A stretch of 64,000 bases of DNA from Paenibacillus xerothermodurans (lineage in GTDB: Bacteria; Bacillota; Bacilli; Paenibacillales; NBRC-103111). The stretch's first letter is position 1. Each line of letters starts with the position of its first letter. The stretch spans positions 249,244-313,243 of the forward strand of contig NZ_NHRJ02000003.1 in the NCBI RefSeq assembly GCF_002220865.2, given 5' to 3'. The notes beneath the pieces are model-generated. The model made no database searches and was not told the DNA's origin. It worked only from the letters and a program-made list of their open reading frames with translations. Below, one piece after another: positions 33,642-42,740 of this stretch. A program made the translations under genes and the position numbers.

Positions 33642-34727
33642 ATGGTGCAAAAGATAGAATCAGTGAAAAACAAGCCGGGGCGGACACTGAGCACTAACGT
33701 CGTTCTATCGGTGACGGTGTTTTTGATCATCGCCGCAGTCGGATTGGCATATATCAAGTGGTTTCCTTATTGGGATAAAGCTTTTGTGGCTGCCACTGAA
33801 CATTCCATCGGCGCCTCCATCGTGTCGGGCAGCAATCCGACGGCCCCAGAGCCTTCTTGGAGCGCGGCATGGGAGTACGCAGTCACTTACTATCGCTCTG
33901 TGTGGAAAGCCGCCGTCCTCGGTATCGTGCTGGGGGCGTTGGTTCAGGTTCTGATTCCGGCAAACTGGCTGCTGAGAGTGCTCGGGAAAACAACGTTTGG
34001 CAGCACACTCATGGGCGGTCTGTTTTCTTTGCCGGGCATGATGTGCACGTGCTGCGCCGCTCCACTTGCCGTCGGTCTTCGGAAGAAACAGGTTTCTGTC
34101 GGTGCGGCGCTAGCTTTCTGGTTGGGCAATCCAACCATTAATCCTGCCACGCTGGTGTTCATGGGCTTTGTGCTGTCATGGGAATTCACACTGCTGCGGC
34201 TAGTGTTCGGACTTATTCTTGTGTTTGGTGTGAGTTACTTTGCCAATCGTTTTGGCGGCAGAACCAGTGTCCCTGAGGAACTGGAGGACGCTCCTGCAGA
34301 GGAGCAGACTGCGCAAACAACGGAGTCAATCTGGTTACGTTGGCTGAAAAGCGCATGGACGTTAACCTTACACGTGGTACCGGCGTACGTTATAGCAGTA
34401 CTCGTGTTGGGCGCCGCCCGCGCTTGGTTGTTTCCTGCGTTCAGCGAGGCGCAAGCCAACAGCTTGTGGCTCATTGTGCTGCTCTCCATAGCAGGTATGT
34501 TGTTCGTCATTCCGACCGCCGGAGAGATTCCGATCATTCAGACGCTGATGTCATTCGGGCTGGGTGCCGGTCCTGCTGCCGCGCTCTCGCTGACACTGCC
34601 TGCCGTCAGTCTGCCGTCGCTCCTGATGATCTCCAAATCTTTCCCGAAACGGGTTCTAATCTTTGTCGCAGCCGCGGTTGTCGTGCTGGGCATCTTGAGC
34701 GGCATAGTGGGGGCGTGGGTCTTGTAA
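33642..34727 (+). CDS. Permease of the DUF318/UPF0718 (YraQ-like) family
   Basis: A 361-residue membrane protein with eight to ten hydrophobic segments. The family hallmark is a Cys-rich loop, LPGMMCTCCAAPLAVGLRKKQVS, followed by AFWLGNPTINPATLVFMGF, and the mirrored LFVIPTAGEIPIIQTLMSFGLGAGPAAAL in the second half. Relatives are predicted permeases, some linked to metal or thiol handling. ATG 33642 follows AAGGAG. The substrate is unknown. Confidence 0.83.
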   Translation: MVQKIESVKNKPGRTLSTNVVLSVTVFLIIAAVGLAYIKWFPYWDKAFVAATEHSIGASIVSGSNPTAPEPSWSAAWEYAVTYYRSVWKAAVLGIVLGALVQVLIPANWLLRVLGKTTFGSTLMGGLFSLPGMMCTCCAAPLAVGLRKKQVSVGAALAFWLGNPTINPATLVFMGFVLSWEFTLLRLVFGLILVFGVSYFANRFGGRTSVPEELEDAPAEEQTAQTTESIWLRWLKSAWTLTLHVVPAYVIAVLVLGAARAWLFPAFSEAQANSLWLIVLLSIAGMLFVIPTAGEIPIIQTLMSFGLGAGPAAALSLTLPAVSLPSLLMISKSFPKRVLIFVAAAVVVLGILSGIVGAWVL

Positions 34728-34787
34728 AGTCACCCGTGCCGGAGCGCAGGTTGTACCTGAATCGTTGCTCGGTGTGTTAACGCAAAG

Positions 34788-34835
34788 CACCCGGTTCTCT
34801 CGGTTTTCGGTCCGAGTGGAGCCGGGTGTGTTTGT
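34788..34835 (+). terminator. Terminator after the DUF318 permease
   Basis: CACCCGG-TTCTCTCGG pairs with CCGAGTGGAG-CCGGGTG and is followed by a T-rich stretch. Confidence 0.7.
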
Positions 34836-34906
34836 GTTGTTCTCGCAGATCGCCGTGATTATGCACCGCGAAGTTACCCCATCCCCCACTCACAGGGCGT
34901 ACACTT

Positions 34907-35077
34907 CTATTGCTGAGGTAAGTCGTCCTCTTTTGCATCGTATTGGTTAATATGTGCGGTAATGGCTTCGACAGCTTCATTCACATCGGTGGAAGCAGGC
35001 ACTTCCTTGACTTCATCTTCCGTTTTGTCCAAAAAGTTCTGGTGGTCCGCGCGCACGGCATCAATACTATTGCTCAT
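34907..35077 (-). CDS. Small acidic hypothetical protein
   Basis: A 56-residue protein, MSNSIDAVRADHQNFLDKTEDEVKE... ending YDAKEDDLPQQ. It is strongly acidic, likely helical and soluble. The ATG at 35077 follows AAAGGGGAAAC. It is not matched to a named family; small acidic proteins are common in sporeformers. Confidence 0.55.
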   Translation of the reverse strand: MSNSIDAVRADHQNFLDKTEDEVKEVPASTDVNEAVEAITAHINQYDAKEDDLPQQ

Positions 35078-35224
35078 TCTCGTTTCCCCTTTCACTTGTT
35101 TCAATGGTATAGTACATCTTGACAGACGGGCCACGTCTACAGTACGGTAGAATATCCTATTCTTCCCGCTTTATCACTCGACGTTAATCCAATTTGTGGC
35201 AGCATCACCCGCCGTGGCGGCAGG

Positions 35225-35878
35225 CTATTGAAACAAGAAATTTTTCATTTCGGATATTTCCAGGATTGTTCCTAGACTATCGACGCCTCTGCTGGTCATA
35301 ACAGCCGGTTCTGTCTGGTAGCTCAGAAATGGGATGCCAGCCGCATTGGCAGCCTTGCCGTCAATCCAGGCATCTCCCACGGAAATCCACCGATCATGCC
35401 GCACGGCGCGACAGCGCTCCATTACATAATGAAAGCCGGACGGCGAGGGCTTTAGCGCTGCCATCTGTTCTCTGCCTGCGATAATGTCGAAGAAATGTGC
35501 CAGCCCGGTCTGCTCCAGCGCCTGCAGAGCGGCCGCGTGAGAGATATTGGTCACGACCGTCAGCGTGAATTCACCGCTTAACGAGGCAAGAAAAGGGGCT
35601 GCGCCGCGCTCCAACCCTGCTTCCTTCATGCCGGCAAGCTCATGTTTCGCTGCGATAGCCCATACATCTCGTTCCAGTTCAGGAGCCAGGCGAAGCTGCT
35701 TAGCGTGCTCGATCAGTGTGGCCGTTGTATGCTCTTTAATGGGCATGTCGGCCGGGAGCACGCGGCGCTCCACTAAGTATCGAAAAATCTCTAGCTTCAT
35801 CTCCGCGAAATCAATGTTAGATCTCAGCAGCGTATTGTCCATGTCGAATATAATTCCATCGTACAGGCGGTGTGCCAT
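35225..35878 (-). CDS. HAD-superfamily hydrolase
   Basis: A 217-residue phosphatase-type protein with HAD motif I IIFDMDNTLLRS, motif II VVTNIS, motif III Lys in ALKPSPSGF and motif IV VGDAWIDGKAAN. The alpha-helical cap between motifs I and II is C1-type, as in phosphoglycolate phosphatase relatives. ATG 35878 is preceded by GGGAGGTG. The substrate is not predictable. Confidence 0.85.
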   Translation of the reverse strand: MAHRLYDGIIFDMDNTLLRSNIDFAEMKLEIFRYLVERRVLPADMPIKEHTTATLIEHAKQLRLAPELERDVWAIAAKHELAGMKEAGLERGAAPFLASLSGEFTLTVVTNISHAAALQALEQTGLAHFFDIIAGREQMAALKPSPSGFHYVMERCRAVRHDRWISVGDAWIDGKAANAAGIPFLSYQTEPAVMTSRGVDSLGTILEISEMKNFLFQ

Positions 35879-36026
35879 ACTGCACCTCCCAGTCAAGTGA
35901 AATGGTTTTTGCAGGGTTATGCAGGGTTTTCTGCAGGGGTACCTGCTGGTGAATCAGTGTTGGGATGGGCCCCAGCGGCCTTGTATGAGGAATACTACGT
36001 GCTTTAATATCTGTGGGGGTGACATT

Positions 36027-36452
36027 TTGAGTTTCACTAAAAAACGGGTAATTTATTTTGTTGTGATTTTAGTAGTCTGTTTGATTTCCTTTTACTATTT
36101 TTTTCTTCATAATAATCCAAATTCTAAGAGCAACATTCCACAACGGGTCATTATTGAAAAATTCTATCAGGCATTTAAAACAGAGGATTATGGAACCATT
36201 GCCCCATTATTTTTAGACAATAACCCACAAATGGTCATAAACGTAAGGATCTGGTATGGGGATGTTCAAGACGTTAAAATAAGGGAAATTAAAACAATAT
36301 CTGAATCGGAAAAGAAAGTAAAAGTATCCGTGACCAGTCTTAGAAATAACGAAAAACACAACGATACTGATACATTAATATTAGTTAAACAAAATGATTC
36401 TTGGCTAATTAAATCTTATGGATCTGATCTGGATTATAAGCTACCAGGGTAG
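36027..36452 (+). CDS. AT-rich hypothetical membrane-anchored protein
   Basis: A 141-residue protein with an N-terminal anchor (VIYFVVILVVCLISFYYFFL) and a soluble outer part resembling a small NTF2/DUF4878-like fold (VIIEKFYQAFKTEDYGTIAPLF, then KVKVSVTSLRN, NDSWLIKSY). TTG 36027 follows GGGGGTG. It is clearly more AT-rich than its neighbours, which suggests recent acquisition. The role is unknown. Confidence 0.6.
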   Translation: MSFTKKRVIYFVVILVVCLISFYYFFLHNNPNSKSNIPQRVIIEKFYQAFKTEDYGTIAPLFLDNNPQMVINVRIWYGDVQDVKIREIKTISESEKKVKVSVTSLRNNEKHNDTDTLILVKQNDSWLIKSYGSDLDYKLPG

Positions 36453-36569
36453 CGGCAACAATTTGACGGTTATACACTAAGCATTAGCGGACACCTATTC
36501 GTGCGTTCTTGATGACCTTAGCAGATGTAAAAGGCAGAATTGATGACCGCTAATAATGTTTAGCGGTCA

Positions 36570-36932
36570 TTGCTTAGAGGTAGTGAAAAAACGTACCGCG
36601 AGGCTATACGTATGATAGATTCGATTTCCACCCAAATGCAGACGGCGATTGGGGAGACTCGGAGGCTGCAAATGTACTCCGATGCGATGGTATCGAAGCA
36701 GCTGTGGGAAGAGCATAAGTCGGTATTCGAAGCAATACACGCTCAGAACGCGGAGGCCGCTCAACAGGCAATGAGATTTGTTTCACGTCGAGCAGGTGCT
36801 GCTACAATTTTTAAAGTGATCAAATCGTTAGGAAAATGGAGAAATAGGGAAAATGAGGGCGGTTTATACAGCCTATGCCTGATGGTCGGTAGATCATGCC
36901 CTATTTTCGAATATTCTGAATATTTACAATAA
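36570..36932 (+). pseudogene. Remnant of a GntR/FadR-type regulator (FCD domain)
   Basis: The stretch AIRMIDSISTQMQTAIGETRR...LWEEHKSVFEAIHAQNAEAAQQAMRF matches the end of an FCD ligand-binding domain (EEHxxIxEAIxxxDxxAAxxAMxxH). The winged helix and most of the domain are missing. After AMRF the frame leaves the family (VSRRAGAATIF). It lies upstream of lutABC, where LutR of this family sits in relatives, so it may be a dead lutR. That identity is inference. Confidence 0.6.
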
Positions 36933-37446
36933 TACAAATATTTATTAATATAAACTTAACAAACAGGACAACCACCTTACCACACTTTTCAGAATCACCG
37001 AGTTTACAAGTTTCGGTCTAGGGCTTTTGGGTGCGACATTGATCCTCCCGGCAGGACAACGTACCATACAAAATCTGAATCCCTAGTAACCGAATGTAAA
37101 TAATGATTATGTAAAAGAAAGGGGATAGTCCGATGGAGTAGGTTAGCGAAGCATGCTTGCATTCTGGGCATGTGGGGATCCAATAGCAATACAAAGCACG
37201 ACATTTCAACCCTTGATTTTTGGATGGGTTATGATTGGAGCTGCGAATTGAAAATTGAATAGAATTGAGAAATGAAGGTCTCCGTTTATTTAGGTAATAG
37301 GCGGGGGCCTTCGTATGTTTTGCGCCGGCCATCTGGCTAGACGAATCGTCTTGCAATCTCATTCTCTTGGGCTTTTCAAACAACAACTTATCTGATAACC
37401 TGATAACTAGAATGCATGGTTTAATTTACATATTGGAGGAAAAAAC
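36933..37446. other. Intergenic region upstream of lutA
   Basis: No gene is supported. A hairpin GAAGGTCTCCG / CGGGGGCCTTC (37274-37316 area) and AT-rich stretches near 36930-36965 are the only structures seen. The lutABC promoter should be at about 37330-37430. Confidence 0.35.
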
Positions 37447-38196
37447 ATGCGAGTCTCCTTGTTTATCACGTGTCTGGCAGACCAATTGTATCCGGACGTT
37501 GGAGAAAGCGTTGTCAGGCTGCTGCATAGGCATGGTTGTGAGGTCGATTTTCCGGAATTGCAGACATGCTGCGGCCAGCCCGCTTTTAACAGCGGCTATC
37601 AGGACGAGGCGCGCGAAGTTGCACGCGGGATGATCCGTGCATTCGAGCACAGCGACTATGTGGTGTCACCGTCCGGCTCGTGTACCGGTATGGTGCACCA
37701 TTATTATCCGCAGCTGTTTGCCGATGAGCCGGAATGGCGCTTCAAAGCGGAGCAGCTAGTCGCCAAGACGTATGAGTTTTCCCAGTTTATGGTCAACGTG
37801 CTGGGGGTGAAGGATCTGGGTGCGGTGTCCGATGAAAGGGTCACCTATCACCCGTCCTGCCATGCGATGCGGCTGCTGGGCGTGAAGGATGAGCCACTGG
37901 AGCTGCTCTCGGAGGTGGAAGGGCTGCAGTTGATCGAGCTGCCGAAGAAGGAGGACTGTTGCGGCTTTGGCGGTACATTTGCGGTGAAGATGGCGGATAT
38001 GTCGGAGGCGATGGTCTGTGAGAAAGCGGCGCATGTCTGCTCGACGGGAGCGACAGCTCTGGTAGGCACGGACATGGGATGCTTGATGAATATCGGTGGA
38101 CGCCTTAATAAAGATCAGCAGCCGATCCGCGTGATGCATCTTGCACAGCTGTTAGAGGAAGGGGTGCGACGCGGTGAGTCAGCAAGCGGTAAGTGA
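37447..38196 (+). CDS. lutA: L-lactate utilisation protein A (Fe-S, CCG domains)
   Basis: A 249-residue LutA with two CCG modules: TCCGQPAFNSGY with SPSGSCTGMVHHYYP, and YHPSCHAMRLLGV with DCCGFGGTFAVKM. LutABC is the iron-sulfur lactate oxidation complex of Bacillus, delivering electrons to menaquinone. GGAGGAAAA precedes the ATG. Its 3' end overlaps lutB by 23 bp, so translation is coupled. Its length matches the family. Confidence 0.93.
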   Translation: MRVSLFITCLADQLYPDVGESVVRLLHRHGCEVDFPELQTCCGQPAFNSGYQDEAREVARGMIRAFEHSDYVVSPSGSCTGMVHHYYPQLFADEPEWRFKAEQLVAKTYEFSQFMVNVLGVKDLGAVSDERVTYHPSCHAMRLLGVKDEPLELLSEVEGLQLIELPKKEDCCGFGGTFAVKMADMSEAMVCEKAAHVCSTGATALVGTDMGCLMNIGGRLNKDQQPIRVMHLAQLLEEGVRRGESASGK

Positions 38197-39757
38197 CAAG
38201 CATTTGATCGGCACCGGCTTAAAGCAGCGGACTGAGGAGGCATTGGCCGACGATTTTCTTCGTAAGGCCGTGGCTTTTACGACAGACAAGCTGAAAACGG
38301 GAAAGCTCAAGGCCGCCGGTGACTTTGGCCACTGGGAAGATTGGCGCGAGCGCGGACGTCAAATTCGCAAGCATGTCATAGAAAATCTGGACTATTATCT
38401 CACACAGTTCACGGACAATGTGGTTAAAGCAGGTGGGAACGTGTATTTTTGTCAAACTGCAGCGGAAGCGGTTGCAACGTTCATGGAGATTGCGGAAAAA
38501 CGCAAGGCCAAGCTGGTCGCGAAAGGAAAGTCGATGGTATCCGAGGAAATTCACCTCAACCATCATTTGGAGCAGCGCGGGATCGAAGCGATAGAAACGG
38601 ATTTAGGCGAATATATTTTACAGCTGGCAAAAGAAACACCGTCTCATCTGATTATCCCGGCGATACATAAGAATAAGCAGCAAATCGCTGAGCTGTTCAA
38701 TGAAGAGTCCGGTGAGTCGTTCGAGCCTGAGACGAAGGTATTGGCCAATTTTGCCAAGCAAAGGCTGCGAAACTACTTTCTTGAAGCGGATATCGGTCTG
38801 ACCGGCTGCAATTTCGGCGTAGCGGAGTCGGGCTCCATCACGCTGGTCTCCAACGAAGGCAACGGCCGGATGGTGAGCACGATTCCACAATCCCATGTTG
38901 TAATTATGGGCATGGAGCGGCTCGTGCCGACCTTCGACGATCTTGAGGTCGTTTTGAATTTACTTGCACGCAGCGCGACAGGTCAAAAGCTCACGACATA
39001 TACGTCGATGATCACGGGACCTCGCCGAGAAGGAGAACTGGACGGCCCGGAAGAGCTGCATTTGATCATACTTGATAATGGGCGTTCGGCTCAGCTTGGC
39101 GATCCTGTGTTCCAAGAAGTGCTGCACTGTATCCGCTGTGCAGCGTGCCTCAACGTATGCCCCGTGTACCGGCACGTGGGCGGGCACACCTACGGCAGCG
39201 TATACAGCGGACCCATCGGGGCCGTATTGACACCGCTGCTGCAGCAGGACATGAAGGAAGCGGGCCAATTGGCCTACGCTTCCAGCCTGTGCGGGGCATG
39301 CTACGAAGCATGCCCGGTCAAGATCCCGCTGCACGACATGCTAGTGCAGCTGCGCGCGCGCAAGGTGAAGCTGGGGCTGACCCCGCTTGCCGAGCGTGTC
39401 GCGTTCAAGACATTCCAAACTGCGTTTGGGAATGTCAAGCTCTACAAAGTGGCGACAAAGTCCGCCTACTATTTGCAGAAGCCTTTTGTTAGCAAAGGCT
39501 TTATTAAGAGCGGGCCGGGTCCAATGGCCGGCTGGACGCAATCCCGCTTCTTCCCGATGAAGCCGAAGCAGTCATTCCGTGAACGCTGGGCATCTCTGCA
39601 TCAGGAACTGGCGTTGTCAAGCAGTGATCCGGCCAAGCCACCGATGCACGCGGGTGCATCCCAGCCGCACGGCAGCGGAGCAGCGGACGAGACAGCGGCA
39701 GCGTCTGCGGCGCCGAAGCCGAACACGCAAAAGCGGGGTGACACGGATGAGTATTAA
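38174..39757 (+). CDS. lutB: L-lactate utilisation protein B (ferredoxin-like Fe-S)
   Basis: A 527-residue LutB. The N-terminal DUF162-type region shows KGKSMVSEEIHLNHHLEQRGIEAIETDLGEYI (in parts) and GCNFGVAESGSITLVSNEGNGRM. The Fe-S domain has CIRCAACLNVCPVYRHVGGHTYGSVYSGPIG (in parts) and CGACYEACPVKIPLHDML. The C-terminus adds an Ala/Pro/Gly-rich tail (about 485-527) longer than in B. subtilis. The start is GTG 38174. The stop overlaps the lutC start. Confidence 0.92.
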   Translation: MSQQAVSDKHLIGTGLKQRTEEALADDFLRKAVAFTTDKLKTGKLKAAGDFGHWEDWRERGRQIRKHVIENLDYYLTQFTDNVVKAGGNVYFCQTAAEAVATFMEIAEKRKAKLVAKGKSMVSEEIHLNHHLEQRGIEAIETDLGEYILQLAKETPSHLIIPAIHKNKQQIAELFNEESGESFEPETKVLANFAKQRLRNYFLEADIGLTGCNFGVAESGSITLVSNEGNGRMVSTIPQSHVVIMGMERLVPTFDDLEVVLNLLARSATGQKLTTYTSMITGPRREGELDGPEELHLIILDNGRSAQLGDPVFQEVLHCIRCAACLNVCPVYRHVGGHTYGSVYSGPIGAVLTPLLQQDMKEAGQLAYASSLCGACYEACPVKIPLHDMLVQLRARKVKLGLTPLAERVAFKTFQTAFGNVKLYKVATKSAYYLQKPFVSKGFIKSGPGPMAGWTQSRFFPMKPKQSFRERWASLHQELALSSSDPAKPPMHAGASQPHGSGAADETAAASAAPKPNTQKRGDTDEY

Positions 39758-40847
39758 GCAAGGACAAATGCGCGGCCGTGAGGCGTTCATCCGAAACATC
39801 GCGTCCCGCTTGGGGCGTACAGCGCCGCTCGCTGCGCCGCCTCAACATCCGTTTCGGGGTGCGCCGGATTTTTACAAACAAATTAAACACGGCGATGATG
39901 AGAAGATACAACTGTTCGTCGATAACTGGTCGGCGCTGACGGGCCAGGTGTTGGTAGTCGACGCGGCTAATGCTGAGGCTGAGATCGGCAGCTGGCTGCA
40001 GCGCATGGCCGCTGAGCTGCAGATTCGTCATGCAGCCCGGTGGGAGCATGAAGGCCTGGCCATGCTCGGTATTGACCGGGCTCTGGCCGCTGCCGGCATC
40101 GAGGTCGTGCCGTGGAAGCAGGCTTCCGAAGCCGGCTCGGCGGGCGAGCTGCGCGGCGGTGACGCGGCGGCCGGTGCCCGGACAGCGGCTGAGCCGTCGG
40201 GCGTGCAATCGGCTGCTGATGCAGCCGATTGGGCAGCTGCGGCTCAAGCCGCCGACGACGGCGCAGGCGCGCATGCTGCCCACGGCCGGGCCGCGGCCGG
40301 CGCGGAGGCCGCCACAGCTGCCGACGCTGCACCGCGCGAGGCCGGCGTGGTTCGCACGGCGCCGCACATCCGCGCGGCTGCCGCGCCGGACGCTGCCATC
40401 CGTGCGGCCTCCGATGCCGACGTGGAGCCCGCGATGGCCGCCACAGCGGCGGCTGCACTCACGGCGGAGGCCGAGGACACGGCTGCCGGCTCGCGTTGGG
40501 CGCAGCGCAGCGAGCTGCTGCGGCAAACTGAGCGCTGTCAGCTTGGCATCGTATGGCCGGACTTTGCCGTGGCCAACACGGGCACGCTCGTGCTGCAATG
40601 CTCGCCCCAGCAGGGGCGCAGCGTGAGCCTGCTGACGGACATCCTATTCGCCGTGTTCCGCGCGGATCAGCTCGTTACACGCATGGGCGAGGCTTTCGCG
40701 CAGGTCACAGCCAATAAAGCCGACGCCCGGCAGTACCCGTCATCGCTAAACCTCATCACCGGTCCCAGCCGCAGCGCCGACATCGAAAACGACCTGACGA
40801 TCGGCATCCACGGACCGGGCAAGGTATATGCAGTGATTATTAGATAG
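39747..40847 (+). CDS. lutC: L-lactate utilisation protein C with a large Ala-rich insert
   Basis: A 366-residue LutC, against about 240 in B. subtilis. The N-terminal part (FIRNIASRLGR, FYKQIKHGDDEKIQLFVDNWSALTGQVLVV in parts) and C-terminal part (TERCQLGIVWPDFAVANTGTLVLQCS, ADIENDLTIGIHGPGKVYAVII) are normal. Between them, residues about 130-249 are a low-complexity Ala/Asp/Gly stretch of very high GC. ATG 39747 is inside the lutB end. The insert should form a flexible loop and leave the fold intact; function is probably kept but untested. Confidence 0.88.
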   Translation: MSIKQGQMRGREAFIRNIASRLGRTAPLAAPPQHPFRGAPDFYKQIKHGDDEKIQLFVDNWSALTGQVLVVDAANAEAEIGSWLQRMAAELQIRHAARWEHEGLAMLGIDRALAAAGIEVVPWKQASEAGSAGELRGGDAAAGARTAAEPSGVQSAADAADWAAAAQAADDGAGAHAAHGRAAAGAEAATAADAAPREAGVVRTAPHIRAAAAPDAAIRAASDADVEPAMAATAAAALTAEAEDTAAGSRWAQRSELLRQTERCQLGIVWPDFAVANTGTLVLQCSPQQGRSVSLLTDILFAVFRADQLVTRMGEAFAQVTANKADARQYPSSLNLITGPSRSADIENDLTIGIHGPGKVYAVIIR

Positions 40848-40935
40848 AGATCTACGCGGATGACGAGGGAGGCCCTCCCGTAACCGCACAGGGATGGCTG
40901 CGGGAGCGGCTTCCCTCTCTTCGGCAAATTCCGCA

Positions 40936-40964
40936 TTGACAGGTAATTTTTGCAATGTTACGAT
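40936..40964 (+). promoter_or_regulatory. Promoter of the IclR-type regulator gene
   Basis: TTGACA (40936-40941), a 17-base spacer and TACGAT (40959-40964), about 75 bases before the ATG. A GGTTTATTATAGTAAACC inverted repeat (40991-41008) downstream could be an operator. Confidence 0.65.
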
Positions 40965-41039
40965 GAGACCAGGTGATTATACAAAACCTGGGTTTATTAT
41001 AGTAAACCATCAGTTTTGACCCAACGCAGGAGGACAGCA

Positions 41040-41804
41040 ATGGAGAAGAAGTATTGGGTACCGGCTTTGGGCAAAGCTGACGATGTGCTGCAAGCTATTC
41101 TGCAGCGCCCATCCCAGCTGAAGCTGGTAGAGCTATCCAAGCAGCTCGGTATTAACAAAAGCTCCATGTTTTCATTGTTGAACACGATGGAGGCGCTGGA
41201 TTGGGTGGTGCGCGAGCCCGAGGGCACCTATTGCTTGGGATCCAAGCTCGGCTTTTTTGGAAACGCTTTTTTCAAGCAATTCAGCTTGATTGACCGGTTC
41301 CGTAAGGAAGCATCTCTGGTCAAGCATAAGATCGAGGAAACGATCCAACTTGCCAAGCTCGAACAGCGTGAGGTGCTTTACTTAGCCAAGGAGGAGATTC
41401 CCTCCCCCGTCCGTCTCGCATCAGAGCCGGGGATGAAGCTTCCCGCGCATTCGACTGCTCTGGGGAAAGCCATGCTCGCCTGGATTGAGCCTGAGAAATT
41501 GGAAGCCCTCTACCCCGCCGAACGTCTGGAACCGCAAATTACGCCCCATACAATACACAGTCTGGCCGAACTCCAGGTGCAGCTCGCACAGACACGCGCT
41601 GACGGCTATGCGGTTGACCTGCAGGAGGCGGTGATGGGCTTTTGTTGTGTGGCCGCGCCCATCCTGGACGCGGAGGGTACGGTTATAGCGGCCATCAGCT
41701 GTTCGATGTTCCAGCACGAGTGGGAGCGCAAGAGGGAGATGGCACAGCAGGAGATATGCGCCTTGGCTGCGAGGCTGTCGCATAGCGCTCGAAATTTAGA
41801 GTAA
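41040..41804 (+). CDS. IclR-family transcriptional regulator
   Basis: A 254-residue regulator with an N-terminal winged helix (LQAILQRPSQLKLVELSKQLGINKSSMFSLLNTMEALDWVVREPEGTYCLG, in parts) and a C-terminal effector domain (PAHSTALGKAMLAW, GYAVDLQEAVMGFCCVAAPILDAEGTVIAAIS). ATG 41040 follows AGGAGGA. It lies directly before a short-chain dehydrogenase and an FAH-family gene, which are its likely targets. IclR proteins usually sense small organic acids. Confidence 0.9.
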   Translation: MEKKYWVPALGKADDVLQAILQRPSQLKLVELSKQLGINKSSMFSLLNTMEALDWVVREPEGTYCLGSKLGFFGNAFFKQFSLIDRFRKEASLVKHKIEETIQLAKLEQREVLYLAKEEIPSPVRLASEPGMKLPAHSTALGKAMLAWIEPEKLEALYPAERLEPQITPHTIHSLAELQVQLAQTRADGYAVDLQEAVMGFCCVAAPILDAEGTVIAAISCSMFQHEWERKREMAQQEICALAARLSHSARNLE

Positions 41805-41831
41805 CGCCATTCTACAGAAGGACGTGAAGGT

Positions 41832-42605
41832 ATGAGACTGAACAACAAAATCGCTGTGATTACCGGTTCCGGTTCCGGCATTGGGCAAAGCTCGGCGCTC
41901 TTGTTCGCGCAGGAGGGCGCGACGGTGGTCGTAAACGACCTGCAGGCGGAGAAGGGACAAGAAACCGTTGAACTCATCAAGCAGGCTGGCGGCAGTGCCG
42001 TATTCGTTCAAGCCGACGTCACCGACCCGGCTTCGGTGCAAGCATTGGTCGATCAAGTTATCGCACAGTTCGGGCGCATCGATATTTTATTCAATAATGC
42101 GGGCATCAGCGGCGTCGGTGCACTGCATGAAGTGGAGCCCGACGCATGGGACCGCGTGGTGAATGTCAATGTCCGCGGCGTGTTTTTACCGTGCAAATAT
42201 GTGCTTCCTCATATGATGGAGCGGCGGGCGGGCGCGATCATCAACATGTCTTCGTGCATTGCGGAGATAGGCTTGGCACGCAGGGCCTCTTATGCGGCTA
42301 CCAAGGGCGCGGTGCTCGCCCTGACGAAGCAAATGCAGGTGGATTACGCGCAGTATAAAATCCGGGTTAACGCGCTTCTGCCGGGCACAATTATGACTCC
42401 GTTTGTTGAAAACTACCTCCGCACCTCCTACGACGATCCGGAGGAAGCGATCGAAGGGTTGAAAAAGCGTCAGTTGAGCGGTGATCTTGGCCGGCCGGAG
42501 GATGTTGCGAGGGCGGCACTATTCCTTGCCTCCGATGAATCGAGCTTTATGATGGGCTCTCCGCTGTACATTGATGGCGGCGCTGTGTTTGGCAAAAACG
42601 CGTAG
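41832..42605 (+). CDS. Short-chain dehydrogenase/reductase
   Basis: A 257-residue classical SDR: cofactor motif TGSGSGIGQ, NNAG in FNNAGISG, catalytic Ser in INMSSC and Tyr/Lys in SYAATKGAV. The C-terminal SPLYIDGGAVF is typical. An Asp after the second strand (VVVNDLQAEKG) favours NAD. It starts 28 bp after the IclR gene, so the two form an operon. It probably oxidises a secondary alcohol or sugar acid feeding the FAH-family enzyme. Confidence 0.88.
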   Translation: MRLNNKIAVITGSGSGIGQSSALLFAQEGATVVVNDLQAEKGQETVELIKQAGGSAVFVQADVTDPASVQALVDQVIAQFGRIDILFNNAGISGVGALHEVEPDAWDRVVNVNVRGVFLPCKYVLPHMMERRAGAIINMSSCIAEIGLARRASYAATKGAVLALTKQMQVDYAQYKIRVNALLPGTIMTPFVENYLRTSYDDPEEAIEGLKKRQLSGDLGRPEDVARAALFLASDESSFMMGSPLYIDGGAVFGKNA

Positions 42606-42740
42606 CAGGACTCAGCTGTCGGTCGACACAACAGCAGCCTAGAAATTGACCGTCGGCAGAAGGTCCAAGTATGTCTCAGCCTTACCCGCGTAGCTATCGC
42701 ATTGCATTGACCATACCTAATCATACTGGAGGTTGGAATT

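Noticed and set aside
37018-37386. A 122-codon minus-strand frame upstream of lutA
   Set aside because: No ribosome site, no recognisable family, biased residue use, and it overlaps the expected lut promoter region.
39504-40598. A 364-codon minus-strand frame opposite lutB/lutC
   Set aside because: It is a by-product of the extreme GC of the LutC insert; it is Arg-rich, lacks a family and lies opposite clear lut genes.
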